Positions 15,638-23,567 of a stretch of DNA of 64,000 nucleotides are shown here, piece by piece (positions within the stretch are counted from its first letter, which is position 1; the number at the start of each line of letters is the position of its first letter). Made by a program: the position numbers and the translations under genes. The DNA lies in contig NZ_QHLY01000005.1 in the NCBI RefSeq assembly GCF_003185895.1, forward strand, positions 124,001 to 188,000, read 5' to 3'. The stretch is from Cryobacterium arcticum (GTDB lineage: Bacteria; Actinomycetota; Actinomycetes; Actinomycetales; Microbacteriaceae). Under the pieces are notes generated by a model. It was not told the DNA's origin. It searched no databases and worked only from the letters and a program-made list of their open reading frames with translations.

Positions 15638-18306
15638 TCCGTGTCCTTCGGCATCGGCGGCAGCGGGGACGCCGGCGATAGTCGGTCCCCGAATACGTCC
15701 ATGGCGCCGCCCTTGGCCGGCGGCAGCGCGTACGCCACGGCGGCACGTACGCCGAGGTGGCGGCCCTCCTTCTCACCGCGTTCGAAGTCAGCCGCCAACG
15801 GCCCGCTCTGCAGCGGTCCGGTCCAGGCCCGGTGGAACGAGATCGACGGGGCGTTGTAGAGCCCGGTCTGTTCTCGCACCGACAGCGCCGCGCCGAACAG
15901 CCGCCCGGCGCGCACCGCGTCCCCGTCCTGCGCGGCGATCGCGGTCAGCGCCTCCAGCCCATAGGCGACGCCTTCTTTGTGCCCCAGGTCGCGGGAGAGC
16001 ATCAGGCTGTCTTCGAACTGCGTGGTGGCCGCATCTGCGTCACCGAGCAGCAGATGCGCCCACCCACAGTGGTGCAGCGCGATCGTGGCGCCGAGTTTGT
16101 CCTTTTGTCGCAGGGTGAGCGCCAGGCTCTCCTCGAACCGGTTGAGGGCGCGGGGCAGCTTCTGCCGCAGAATCGCGGCCAGGCCCAGCGACACCAGCGC
16201 CATCGCCTCTCCCCAGCGGTAGTTCGCTCCGCGGAAGAGATGCAGGCTGGTCTCCAGCACCGACTCGGCCTCCTCGGCTTCGCCCTTCTCGAGCGCCGCG
16301 AGGGCCACCGACACCAGCGTCAGCGCCTCCGCCTTGGGCAGTCCCACCTGCGCGAACAGCTCGGCGCTCTCGGTGAGAGTCTGCGTGATCCCGTCCACCG
16401 GGTCCTGCCAGAACCGGATGGCGCCGGTGAAGTACAGCGCCCGGGCGCGGGCGGCCGGCGACAGCTCGGCATCCGCGGCCAGTAGCTCCTCCATCCAGCC
16501 GCGCACCTCGCCCAGGTGGCCGCCGATCCACCAGTACAGGTAGAGCGACCAGGCGAAGGCGGTCGCGGTCTCCCAGTCACCCCGGTCGAGATAGAACCGT
16601 TCGGTGGCGCGCAGGTTCTCCCGGTCGTCGACCAGCCTCGACATCCACTCGACCTGGTGTTTGCCGTCGAGCAGCCGGTCGGCGTTCGCGGCCACCCGCA
16701 CGTAGTACTCGGCGTGCGCCCGGCGCAGGTCCTCGAGCTCACCGCCCGATTCGAGCTGCTCGAGCGCGTATTCGCGCACCGTCGCGAGAATCGTGAAGTA
16801 GGTCTGTTGTGGGCGCTCCTCCTGGCGCACGAGACTGCTGTCCACGAGCACGCCGAGCATGGTGAGGACGTCGGCCCCATCGTCCGCCCCGATGCTCTCC
16901 ACGGCCTCGAGGGTGAAGCCGCCCACGAACACGCCGAGCCGGTTGAGCAGCTTACGTTCCTCGTCGCCGAGCAGCTGGGTGCTCCATTCGATCGTGCGGC
17001 GCAGGGTCTGCTGGCGGGCGGGCAGGTCGCTGGCCCCGCCGCTCAGGAGCGGCAGCCGCCGGTCCAGCCGGGCCAGCATCAGCTCGGGTGAGAGCAGACG
17101 GATGCGGGCGGCCGCCAGTTCCAGTGCGAGCGGAACCCCGTCGAGGGCGGCGCAGATACCCACCACGGCGCCGACGTTCGCGGGGGTCAGCTCGAAATCG
17201 GGCCGCACCGCCCGGGAGCGTTCCACGAAGAGGGCGACCGCCGGCGAGGTGCGGGCCGCGGCGAACGATACCGTCTCCGGCCGTTCGTCTCCGACAGCAT
17301 CGGGTTGTGCGAGCGGGCCGAGTTCGAAGTTGTGCTCGCCGTTGACTCGCAGCAGGGCGCGGCTGGTCACCAGCACGTTGAGCTCGGGCAGTGCGGAGAG
17401 CAGCCGGGTCACCACCGCCGCCGCGGCCAGAACCTGTTCGAAGTTGTCGAGCACGAGCAGAACCCGTCGCCCGCGCAGCGCGATCACGAGCTTGCCTTCG
17501 ACGGGCCCGTCACCGGTGTTGCGTACGCCGAGAGTCTGCGCGATGGCGGTGACCACGTTGGCTGGGTCGAGTACCGGGGCGAGGTCGACGAAGTACACGC
17601 CGTCGGGGTACTCGGCGGCGAGGTCTTCGCCCACGTCGATCGCCAGCCGGGTCTTGCCCATGCCGCCGGGGCCGGTCACCGTAACCAGCCGCACTTCCTC
17701 CCGCTCCAGGGTGCGCTTGAGGCTGGCAACCTCGCGTTCCCGGCCGATCAGCTCGGTGACCGGGGACGGGAAGGTTCCCAGGGCGTCCTCGACCTCGGCC
17801 GTGTGCTCCGGCTCGGCGGGCCGGGCGCTGGCGGCGAACCGCTCCGCCAACAAGGTGGCCAGGTCGGCCTCGAGCAGGCCGGTGAGGGCATCCGCATCGG
17901 CGAAGTACTTGAACGAGGCGGTGTCATCGGTGCGGATGCGGTCGAGCAGGTCGTTCAGCCGGGGCTCCCGTTCACCGTCGGTCTCGCGAATGTAGATCAG
18001 CTTGGGCAGCGAGCCAGAGAGGTTGAACTCGTCCTCGAGCCCGGAAACGGTCTCGGTGGGGGCGACCCAGCCGTACCTGTCGCCGTAGATTCCCACGAAG
18101 ATGTTGCTCTGGTCGAGATAGGCCCGGTACAGGTCGCGAGGCGGATGCGGCCGGGCGCCGAGCTCGAACATCACCGGCGCCAGGTGCAGCCGTTCCACGG
18201 CAATACGGGCGCTCTTGCGCTCGGGGGCCAGCTCCTTCAGCGTGGAGCTGATGAACACGCGCAACTTCTGGTCTGGGGTACGGATGGCCGATGGGAACCC
18301 GGTCAT
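15634..18306 (-). CDS. DUF4062 - STAND (NB-ARC-like) ATPase - TPR protein
   Basis: The 890-residue protein has three parts. Residues 14-105 form a DUF4062 domain (KLRVFISSTLKELAPER with the conserved SST at 20-22, then VGIYGDRYGW). Residues about 185-480 form a STAND/NB-ARC ATPase with Walker A GPGGMGKT (212-219), Walker B VLLVLDN (282-288), sensor LVTSR and a PLALELAAARIRLL helix, followed by a winged-helix region. Residues about 560-830 are TPR-like helical repeats. There is no LuxR or BTAD DNA-binding domain, so it is not a standard AfsR/LAL regulator. STAND proteins are ligand-triggered switches. A membrane protein gene overlaps its end. Start ATG 18306 is preceded by AGGAGAGG. Confidence 0.82.
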   Translation of the reverse strand: MTGFPSAIRTPDQKLRVFISSTLKELAPERKSARIAVERLHLAPVMFELGARPHPPRDLYRAYLDQSNIFVGIYGDRYGWVAPTETVSGLEDEFNLSGSLPKLIYIRETDGEREPRLNDLLDRIRTDDTASFKYFADADALTGLLEADLATLLAERFAASARPAEPEHTAEVEDALGTFPSPVTELIGREREVASLKRTLEREEVRLVTVTGPGGMGKTRLAIDVGEDLAAEYPDGVYFVDLAPVLDPANVVTAIAQTLGVRNTGDGPVEGKLVIALRGRRVLLVLDNFEQVLAAAAVVTRLLSALPELNVLVTSRALLRVNGEHNFELGPLAQPDAVGDERPETVSFAAARTSPAVALFVERSRAVRPDFELTPANVGAVVGICAALDGVPLALELAAARIRLLSPELMLARLDRRLPLLSGGASDLPARQQTLRRTIEWSTQLLGDEERKLLNRLGVFVGGFTLEAVESIGADDGADVLTMLGVLVDSSLVRQEERPQQTYFTILATVREYALEQLESGGELEDLRRAHAEYYVRVAANADRLLDGKHQVEWMSRLVDDRENLRATERFYLDRGDWETATAFAWSLYLYWWIGGHLGEVRGWMEELLAADAELSPAARARALYFTGAIRFWQDPVDGITQTLTESAELFAQVGLPKAEALTLVSVALAALEKGEAEEAESVLETSLHLFRGANYRWGEAMALVSLGLAAILRQKLPRALNRFEESLALTLRQKDKLGATIALHHCGWAHLLLGDADAATTQFEDSLMLSRDLGHKEGVAYGLEALTAIAAQDGDAVRAGRLFGAALSVREQTGLYNAPSISFHRAWTGPLQSGPLAADFERGEKEGRHLGVRAAVAYALPPAKGGAMDVFGDRLSPASPLPPMPKDTE

Positions 18307-18440
18307 GGGTGCCTCTCCTGCTCACAAGAACGGTCACGGATGATTCGGCCGTCGACGTGCACGCGGCTGGATCCGGGGGAAAGACGCACTACCCGGCCAA
18401 GCTACTCGATTTATTTCGCGCTGTCAGGAATCTCGCGCAA

Positions 18441-19154
18441 TCAGTTCGCGCGGGCCACGGCGGCGAGCACCTGCCGGTGCGTCTCGGGGTGGCCGAGGAT
18501 GCGGAAGTGGCCGCCGGTGTCGATCAGCACGTTCTCGGCGCCAGGCAGGATGCTGCCCTCAGGGATGTGGGGGTCGAACCGGCCGAAGATCGACACCACC
18601 TGGGCGTTCAGGCGTTTGTCGGCCGCGAGGGCGGCCAGGTGCGGGTTGGTGCCGGAGAACGCGCGCAAACTGGGCATGAGCAGGTAGCGGGCGTACCGCG
18701 AGCCGGAGAACGGGGTGCTGATCGCGACCAGCCGGGTGATGCGGGCGTCGGGGTCGAGCTGTGTCATTAGGTACTTGCCGATCAGGCCGCCCTTGCTGTG
18801 GGCCACGATCACCACGTTGTGCAGGTTCTGGCTCTGCAGGTAGTCGGCCACGATCGTCGCCGACGCCGCCACCGGCCGCCGGTTGGTGCCGAGCGGCGTC
18901 ACCACGTGCACCGGATGCCCGTGCTCGTGCAGCAGCTCGATCAGCGGGCGCATGAACGGCCAACGCTCGTAGACACCGGGCAGGATCAGCACCGGCACGG
19001 CCGTGCCGGTGCCGAACTCGGCCGGGTCGGTGCGGGAGAGCACCGTGCGGGCCTGCCAGATCAGGGCGTACCCGTAGTCGAGCAGCCAGGAGCCGGCGTT
19101 GTGCAGGGCGTCGCGCACACGCGCCCGCCCGACCCGACCCGGCTCCTGGGTCAC
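18441..19154 (-). CDS. Alpha/beta hydrolase, lipase/esterase-like
   Basis: The 237-residue protein has the lipase-type VPVLILPGVYERWPFMRPLIELL oxyanion region, the nucleophile elbow VVIVAHSKGGLIGKYL, and a late GGHF His region. The elbow is AHSKGG rather than the common GHSMG, a form seen in PGAP1-like and triacylglycerol-lipase-like hydrolases. The GTG start at 19154 overlaps the stop of the upstream hydrolase by 4 bp (GTGA); the frame is open further upstream but there is only antisense shadow. It is probably cytoplasmic, as no signal peptide is visible. The substrate is unknown. Confidence 0.8.
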   Translation of the reverse strand: MTQEPGRVGRARVRDALHNAGSWLLDYGYALIWQARTVLSRTDPAEFGTGTAVPVLILPGVYERWPFMRPLIELLHEHGHPVHVVTPLGTNRRPVAASATIVADYLQSQNLHNVVIVAHSKGGLIGKYLMTQLDPDARITRLVAISTPFSGSRYARYLLMPSLRAFSGTNPHLAALAADKRLNAQVVSIFGRFDPHIPEGSILPGAENVLIDTGGHFRILGHPETHRQVLAAVARAN

Positions 19155-19933
19155 GGCGCGACCGGCTCGCCGCGGACCGCTTCGCCCAGAGAAGGCGTGC
19201 CGGCGTGCTCGAGGATGCCGACGGCCGTGGCAGCGGCGGCGCTGAACTGCACCAGGTGCCGTCCGGGCAGCTCCAGCAGCCGGCCTGACGGGGCCGCCGC
19301 GGCGAGGTGCACACCCCAGTCGTGGCGGGACACCGGGTCGTCCTCCCCGCGAATCACCAGGGTGGCCGCAGAGACATCCCGCAGCCGCAGGTCGGTGCGG
19401 TACGCGAGCATGGGTCGCAGGGTGGTCAGGTACCAACGCGGACCGCAGCGCAGGTAGTCGCCGAGCACGATCAGGGTGCCGTCCAGCGGTTCGCGGGTGG
19501 TGTCCCGAGCCAGGTCGAGCGCCTGCAGCAGCACCGAACCGCGGGTGGGGTCGGTGACCCCGCCGATCAGCACCAGGTGCGACACCAGCGCCGCATGCCG
19601 CGCAGCGGTCTCGGTGACGAACTGGGCGCCCATGGAGTGTCCGACCAGCACGACGGGCCGGTCGGTCAGCAGCGGCAGCAGCTCGGCGAGGTAGTCGGCG
19701 TACTGTTCGATCGTCACCCCGTGCTCCGGCTTGGGCGCCTTGCCGAAACCGGGCAGGTCCACCGAGTGCACGGCGCCGGCGGAAGCCAGCTCGCTGTGCA
19801 GCCGGTCGAGGTAGCGGTGCGACATGCCGATGCCGTGCACGAGCACGAACACCGGCGCTTCCGCCGTGCCGGGGCCGGGTGAGGAGACCACGTTCACAGC
19901 CGCCCCGATCACCGGCAGCAGCACCTCACGCAC
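19151..19933 (-). CDS. Alpha/beta hydrolase
   Basis: The 260-residue protein has a canonical alpha/beta-hydrolase fold: oxyanion motif VFVLVHGIGMSHRYL, VDLPGFGKAPKP, nucleophile elbow VVLVGHSMGAQFV, the acid in VIRGEDDPVS and the terminal His in LPGRHLVQFSAA. It resembles carboxylesterases and meta-cleavage hydrolases; no substrate can be named. The GTG start at 19933 has a weak ribosome-binding site, and an alternative GTG lies 9 bp later. It is coupled by a 4-bp overlap to a second hydrolase, so the two probably act on related substrates. Confidence 0.82.
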   Translation of the reverse strand: MREVLLPVIGAAVNVVSSPGPGTAEAPVFVLVHGIGMSHRYLDRLHSELASAGAVHSVDLPGFGKAPKPEHGVTIEQYADYLAELLPLLTDRPVVLVGHSMGAQFVTETAARHAALVSHLVLIGGVTDPTRGSVLLQALDLARDTTREPLDGTLIVLGDYLRCGPRWYLTTLRPMLAYRTDLRLRDVSAATLVIRGEDDPVSRHDWGVHLAAAAPSGRLLELPGRHLVQFSAAAATAVGILEHAGTPSLGEAVRGEPVAP

Positions 19934-19996
19934 GCGGACGCATCCGGTTCACCCGGCATATGGCCGTTAGGGAATATGAATCGAGGGGCACGCCGG

Positions 19997-21001
19997 TCAC
20001 GCCTGCGGAACCCGCACGCGCAGTCCGCCGGCGTGCACCTCGGCCTTGAACGCGGTGGCGGTGCCGAAGCCGTCGCCGTCGAGTTCGATCTCCTCGGGGT
20101 GGTTCAGCTTCACCGTGATCTGGCGGCCCTTCACATAGTTGAGAGCGTCGACCTCCTTGGACATCATCCGCCGGCCCAGCGGCGTGCGGCGCAGCACACC
20201 GTTCTCCCAGAGCACCTTCACCAGAATCTGCACCCAGCTCAGGAAGCCCTCTGGCCGCAGCATCACGATCTCGAACTGGCCGTCGTCGATCACGGCCTCC
20301 GGCAGCAGCAGCACATTGGCGGTGAGCAGGCCGGTGTTGCCCACGATCATGGTGTGCGCCCGCACCGACTGCACGCTGCCGCCGTCGAGGCTGTACTTCA
20401 TGCGCAGCTGGTTCTTGTCGCGCAGCGCGGTGAAGATCGCGCCTACGTAGGCGAGCCAGCCGATCCGGGCCTTGAGCTCGTCATTGGTGCTCGCGAGCAT
20501 CTTCGCGTCCAGGCCCAGTCCGGCCATCACCAGGAACGCATGCTTGCCGACGCTGTTGTCTTCGTGCCGGATCTCGATCCGGCCGATGTCGACGTGCCGG
20601 TCGGTGCCGGTGAAGGCCACGTCGATGGAGTGCTCGAGGTTGTCGAGGGTGAGGTTGAGGTTACGCGCCAGCAGGTTGCCGGTGCCGGAGGGCAGTAGCG
20701 CGAGCGTGGCGTCACTGCCGTGCACCACTTCGGCCACGGCGCGCACGGTGCCGTCGCCGCCGGCAGCGATCACCACGGTGGCGCCGGCGTCCAGGGCGGC
20801 TTGCGCCGCGCCCTGGCCCGGGTCTTCCTTGGTGGTTTCGAACCAGAGCGTCTCGCCCCACCCGGCCGCGGCTTCGGCGGTGGCGACGACGCTCTTGATG
20901 GCGTCGAGGTCGACCTTGATCGGGTTGTAGACCACGGCGGCGACGCCAGTGTCGGCATCCGAGGTGCTCGTCGTGATCTCGGCGTCGGTCGGTGACGACA
21001 T
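19997..21001 (-). CDS. Diacylglycerol kinase-family lipid kinase
   Basis: The 334-residue protein belongs to the DgkB/YegS/LCB5 family. It has the nucleotide-binding GGDGTVRAVAEVV and the PSGTGNLLARNL motif that follows it. The C-terminal beta-sandwich domain shows GLGLDAKMLA and IDDGQFEIVML. Family members phosphorylate diacylglycerol or related lipids with ATP at the inner face of the membrane. The first 20 residues are Thr/Asp-rich and probably flexible. The gene is apparently monocistronic, with 63 bp to the hydrolase gene. Confidence 0.86.
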   Translation of the reverse strand: MSSPTDAEITTSTSDADTGVAAVVYNPIKVDLDAIKSVVATAEAAAGWGETLWFETTKEDPGQGAAQAALDAGATVVIAAGGDGTVRAVAEVVHGSDATLALLPSGTGNLLARNLNLTLDNLEHSIDVAFTGTDRHVDIGRIEIRHEDNSVGKHAFLVMAGLGLDAKMLASTNDELKARIGWLAYVGAIFTALRDKNQLRMKYSLDGGSVQSVRAHTMIVGNTGLLTANVLLLPEAVIDDGQFEIVMLRPEGFLSWVQILVKVLWENGVLRRTPLGRRMMSKEVDALNYVKGRQITVKLNHPEEIELDGDGFGTATAFKAEVHAGGLRVRVPQA

Positions 21002-21131
21002 GCGCGGTCTCCTCTAGCAGGTGAGCGGATGATCACGCTCGGTCGATCCCGCTGCGGCCGGCAGCGTACGGGTGCAACTACGCTACACGGCTCGGCGGAC
21101 GCGAGGCGGGAGAACCGGTCAACTTTCGCCG

Positions 21132-21515
21132 TTACTTCTTGGCGGTCTTTTTCGGCTTCGCCTGGTTGTATGCGATCGCGGAGCGGATCAGGTTCTGAAG
21201 GGCAGTTTCGTCGACCTCGTCGCCCTCGGACAGCTCCACCGAGCGGCGCTGGTTGCCGCCGAGTTCTCCGTTGAAGAGCTGGTCGGGGTCATCGATCAGG
21301 GCGCCGTACATGAAGCCGAGCTTCACCTTGGTCTTGAAGATGTTGCCCACCACGAGGATGCCGTCGAGCTCCCAGACCGGGGCGCCCATCCACTTCCATT
21401 CCTCCACGATCTCGGGGTCGACGGCGAGAATGCTCTGCCGCAGTTTCGCCAGGGCGGCGCCGCGCCAGTCCGGATGCGTGTTGATCAGGTTGTCGATCTG
21501 TTCGCTCGGGTTCAC
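21132..21515 (-). CDS. DUF1801 (YdhG-like) protein
   Basis: The 127-residue protein shows the DUF1801 pattern: HPDWRGAALAKLRQSILAVDPEIVEEWKWMGAPVWELDGILVVGNIFKTKVKLGFMYGALIDDP, with the conserved Trp-Lys-Met and final basic tail PKKTAKK. The fold is SCP2/YdhG-like and the function is unknown; some members are annotated as iron chaperones. GTG 21515 is chosen because AGAGGGG lies 7 nt upstream and the domain starts at once; the frame is open to 21593 with nothing domain-like. The gene is monocistronic and divergent from lspA. Confidence 0.8.
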   Translation of the reverse strand: MNPSEQIDNLINTHPDWRGAALAKLRQSILAVDPEIVEEWKWMGAPVWELDGILVVGNIFKTKVKLGFMYGALIDDPDQLFNGELGGNQRRSVELSEGDEVDETALQNLIRSAIAYNQAKPKKTAKK

Positions 21516-21646
21516 GGGCTGGCCCCTCTGTGGTGCTGTGGCGATGTGCTGTCGTGTGCACAACCGGTCGGCGGCTGCCAACTGGCTGATCAACAGTCAA
21601 CCATGCGGTCTTCGCACTCCTCGGCGACCGAAAAGCCTGAGACGAT

Positions 21647-22297
21647 ATGGGGGTGACTTCTGCCGCCCCGATCCCGCCGTCGACTCCGACCCGATCCTTC
21701 CGGGCCTCCCGGTTGGCCTGGCCTACCTTCGTCATCGCCGTGGTGGTGATCCTGCTCGACCAGGGCAGCAAGGTGTGGGCGGAAGCGGCGCTCAGCGACG
21801 GCCAGGTCATTCCGGTGATCGGCGACCTGATTCGCTTCGTGCTGGTCTACAACCCCGGCGCCGCGTTCTCCATCGGCGCGAACTTCACCTGGATCTTCGC
21901 CGTGCTGGCCGCGGCCGCTGTGGTGTTCATCGTGCGGCTGGCCTGGCGGGTGGAATCCATCGGCTGGATGATCGCGCTCGGACTACTGCTCGGTGGCGCC
22001 ACCACACACCTCGGCGACCGGCTCTTCCGTGCGCCCGGCTTCGCCCGCGGTCACGTGGTGGACTTCATCGGCTACGGCAACCTCTTCATCGGCAACGTGG
22101 CCGACATCGCCATTTTCGCCGGCGCCATCATGCTGGCCGTGCTCACGGTGATGGGCGTGCACATGCGGCCGGTCGAACCGGTCGAGGGCGCGCCCGCGAC
22201 GGCGCCGAACGCGACGGATGCCGCATCCGCGGCGCCGGAATCGACCGAGACTAAGCCGCCCGCCCCGCCGACCACATCCGGCGACGCGCCGTCCTGA
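21647..22297 (+). CDS. lspA: Signal peptidase II (prolipoprotein signal peptidase)
   Basis: The 216-residue membrane aspartic protease removes lipoprotein signal peptides. It has the four expected helices, the LLDQGSKVWA start, the NPGAAFSIG box, the GDRLFRAPGFARGHVVDFI loop, and GNVADIAIF with the second catalytic Asp. The C-terminal 45 residues form a Pro/Ala/Thr-rich tail, longer than usual. Several lipoproteins in this window (the sugar- and sulfonate-type binding proteins) would be substrates. ATG 21647 has no clear ribosome-binding site; GTG 21653 is an alternative. Confidence 0.92.
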   Translation: MGVTSAAPIPPSTPTRSFRASRLAWPTFVIAVVVILLDQGSKVWAEAALSDGQVIPVIGDLIRFVLVYNPGAAFSIGANFTWIFAVLAAAAVVFIVRLAWRVESIGWMIALGLLLGGATTHLGDRLFRAPGFARGHVVDFIGYGNLFIGNVADIAIFAGAIMLAVLTVMGVHMRPVEPVEGAPATAPNATDAASAAPESTETKPPAPPTTSGDAPS

Positions 22298-22341
22298 ACC
22301 GGCGTAATCCGGCCGTCATCGACCGCCTCTAGGCTGTCCCC

Positions 22342-23334
22342 ATGCGATTCGGACTCTTCATTCCCCAAGGCTGGCGCCACGACCTGGTCGGCATCGACCC
22401 CGCGGAGCAGTGGGCCGCCATGAGCAGCCTCGCCGCCCACGCGGATGCCGGCGCCTGGGAATCGATCTGGGTCTACGACCATTTCCACACCGTTCCGGTG
22501 CCCACCGAAGAGGCCACGCACGAAGCGTGGACCCTGATGAGTGCGTTCGCGGCCACCACCAGCCGGGTGCGACTGGGCCAGATGTGCACCTGCATGAGCT
22601 ACCGCAATCCGGCGTATCTGGCCAAGGTGGCGGCGACCATCGACATCATCTCGGGCGGCCGGGTGGAGATGGGCATCGGCGCCGGCTGGTACGAGCACGA
22701 GTGGCGTGCCTACGGGTACGGCTTCCCCCGCGCCGGCGAGCGGCTCGCCCGCCTCGACGAGGGTGTGCAGATCATGAAGCAGGCCTGGACCACCGGCACC
22801 GCCACCCTGAACGGCGAGCACTATCAGGTGGATGGCGCCATCGTGCGGCCGCTGCCGCTGCAGGAGGGCGGCATCCCGATCTGGATCGCGGGCGGCGGCG
22901 AGAAGGTCACCCTGCGCATCGCCGCGCAGCACGCGAACTACACCAACTTCGACGGCTCCCCCGAGGGCTTCGCGCACAAGAGCGAGCTGCTGCGCGGGCA
23001 CTGCGCCGCAGTCGGCACCGACTTCGACGCCATCGTGCGCTCGGCCAACTACAACACCGTGATCGGCCGGGACGAGGCCGAGGTCGCCGAGCGGCTCGAC
23101 GCCATCGAAGCCCGGGTGGCGCCGTACCTGGGCGAGGAAGGCACGGTCAAGTACATGGCCGACTACCGCAGCGGAACCGCGCAGGGCGTCGGCACGCCCG
23201 AACAGATTGTCGAGCGTCTCACCAAGATGAAGGAACTCGGCCTCGGCTACGCCATCCACTACTTCCCCGAAGCGGCCTACGACCGCTCCGGCATGGAGCT
23301 GTTCGAGCGAGAGGTTCTGCCCGCGCTGCAGTAG
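22342..23334 (+). CDS. LLM-class (luciferase-like) F420-dependent oxidoreductase
   Basis: The 330-residue TIM-barrel protein begins MRFGLFIPQG and has SIWVYDHFHTVPVP, LGQMCTCMSYRNPAYLAKVAATIDIISGGR and GIGAGWYEHEWRAYGY. These match the bacterial luciferase superfamily, in the subgroup named after F420-dependent mycobacterial enzymes. Cofactor (F420 or FMN) and substrate cannot be decided from motifs alone. The gene is apparently monocistronic, and its stop codon is followed after 3 bp by a nested palindromic repeat. Confidence 0.85.
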   Translation: MRFGLFIPQGWRHDLVGIDPAEQWAAMSSLAAHADAGAWESIWVYDHFHTVPVPTEEATHEAWTLMSAFAATTSRVRLGQMCTCMSYRNPAYLAKVAATIDIISGGRVEMGIGAGWYEHEWRAYGYGFPRAGERLARLDEGVQIMKQAWTTGTATLNGEHYQVDGAIVRPLPLQEGGIPIWIAGGGEKVTLRIAAQHANYTNFDGSPEGFAHKSELLRGHCAAVGTDFDAIVRSANYNTVIGRDEAEVAERLDAIEARVAPYLGEEGTVKYMADYRSGTAQGVGTPEQIVERLTKMKELGLGYAIHYFPEAAYDRSGMELFEREVLPALQ

Positions 23335-23337
23335 CGC

Positions 23338-23409
23338 GCCGAGTTGCCCCCACCCGGACGAGTTGCCCCCGCAGACCAGAGCAACTCGTCCGCAGCGGGG
23401 CAACTCGGT
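23338..23409. repeat. Nested palindromic repeat, family 1, copy 3
   Basis: The outer arms GCCGAGTTGCCCC (23338-23350) and 23397-23409 match at 12 of 13 positions. The inner arms CGGACGAGTTGC (23355-23366) and 23381-23392 are perfect. This is the cleanest copy of the family and starts 3 bp after the stop codon of the LLM oxidoreductase gene, as expected for a 3'-end hairpin. Confidence 0.88.
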
Positions 23410-23567
23410 GGAGGGTCCGCTGCCGTCCAGCCGGCGTCGGGGCGCGGATGCGATACTCGACACAGGCCGCGGAGCCTTCTGCTCGCTGCAGGTCCCGGCC
23501 GTCATTCCCGCGTGCACGAACGCGGGCGGACCGAAACAACGTGTGTCGTGTCACAAGAGCGGACACC

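Noticed and set aside
14804..18306. Known defence system (CRISPR, restriction-modification, toxin-antitoxin, CBASS, Avs with a nuclease)
   Set aside because: No cyclase, nuclease, methylase, Cas or antitoxin motif was found next to the STAND gene. The unit is reported as a candidate only.
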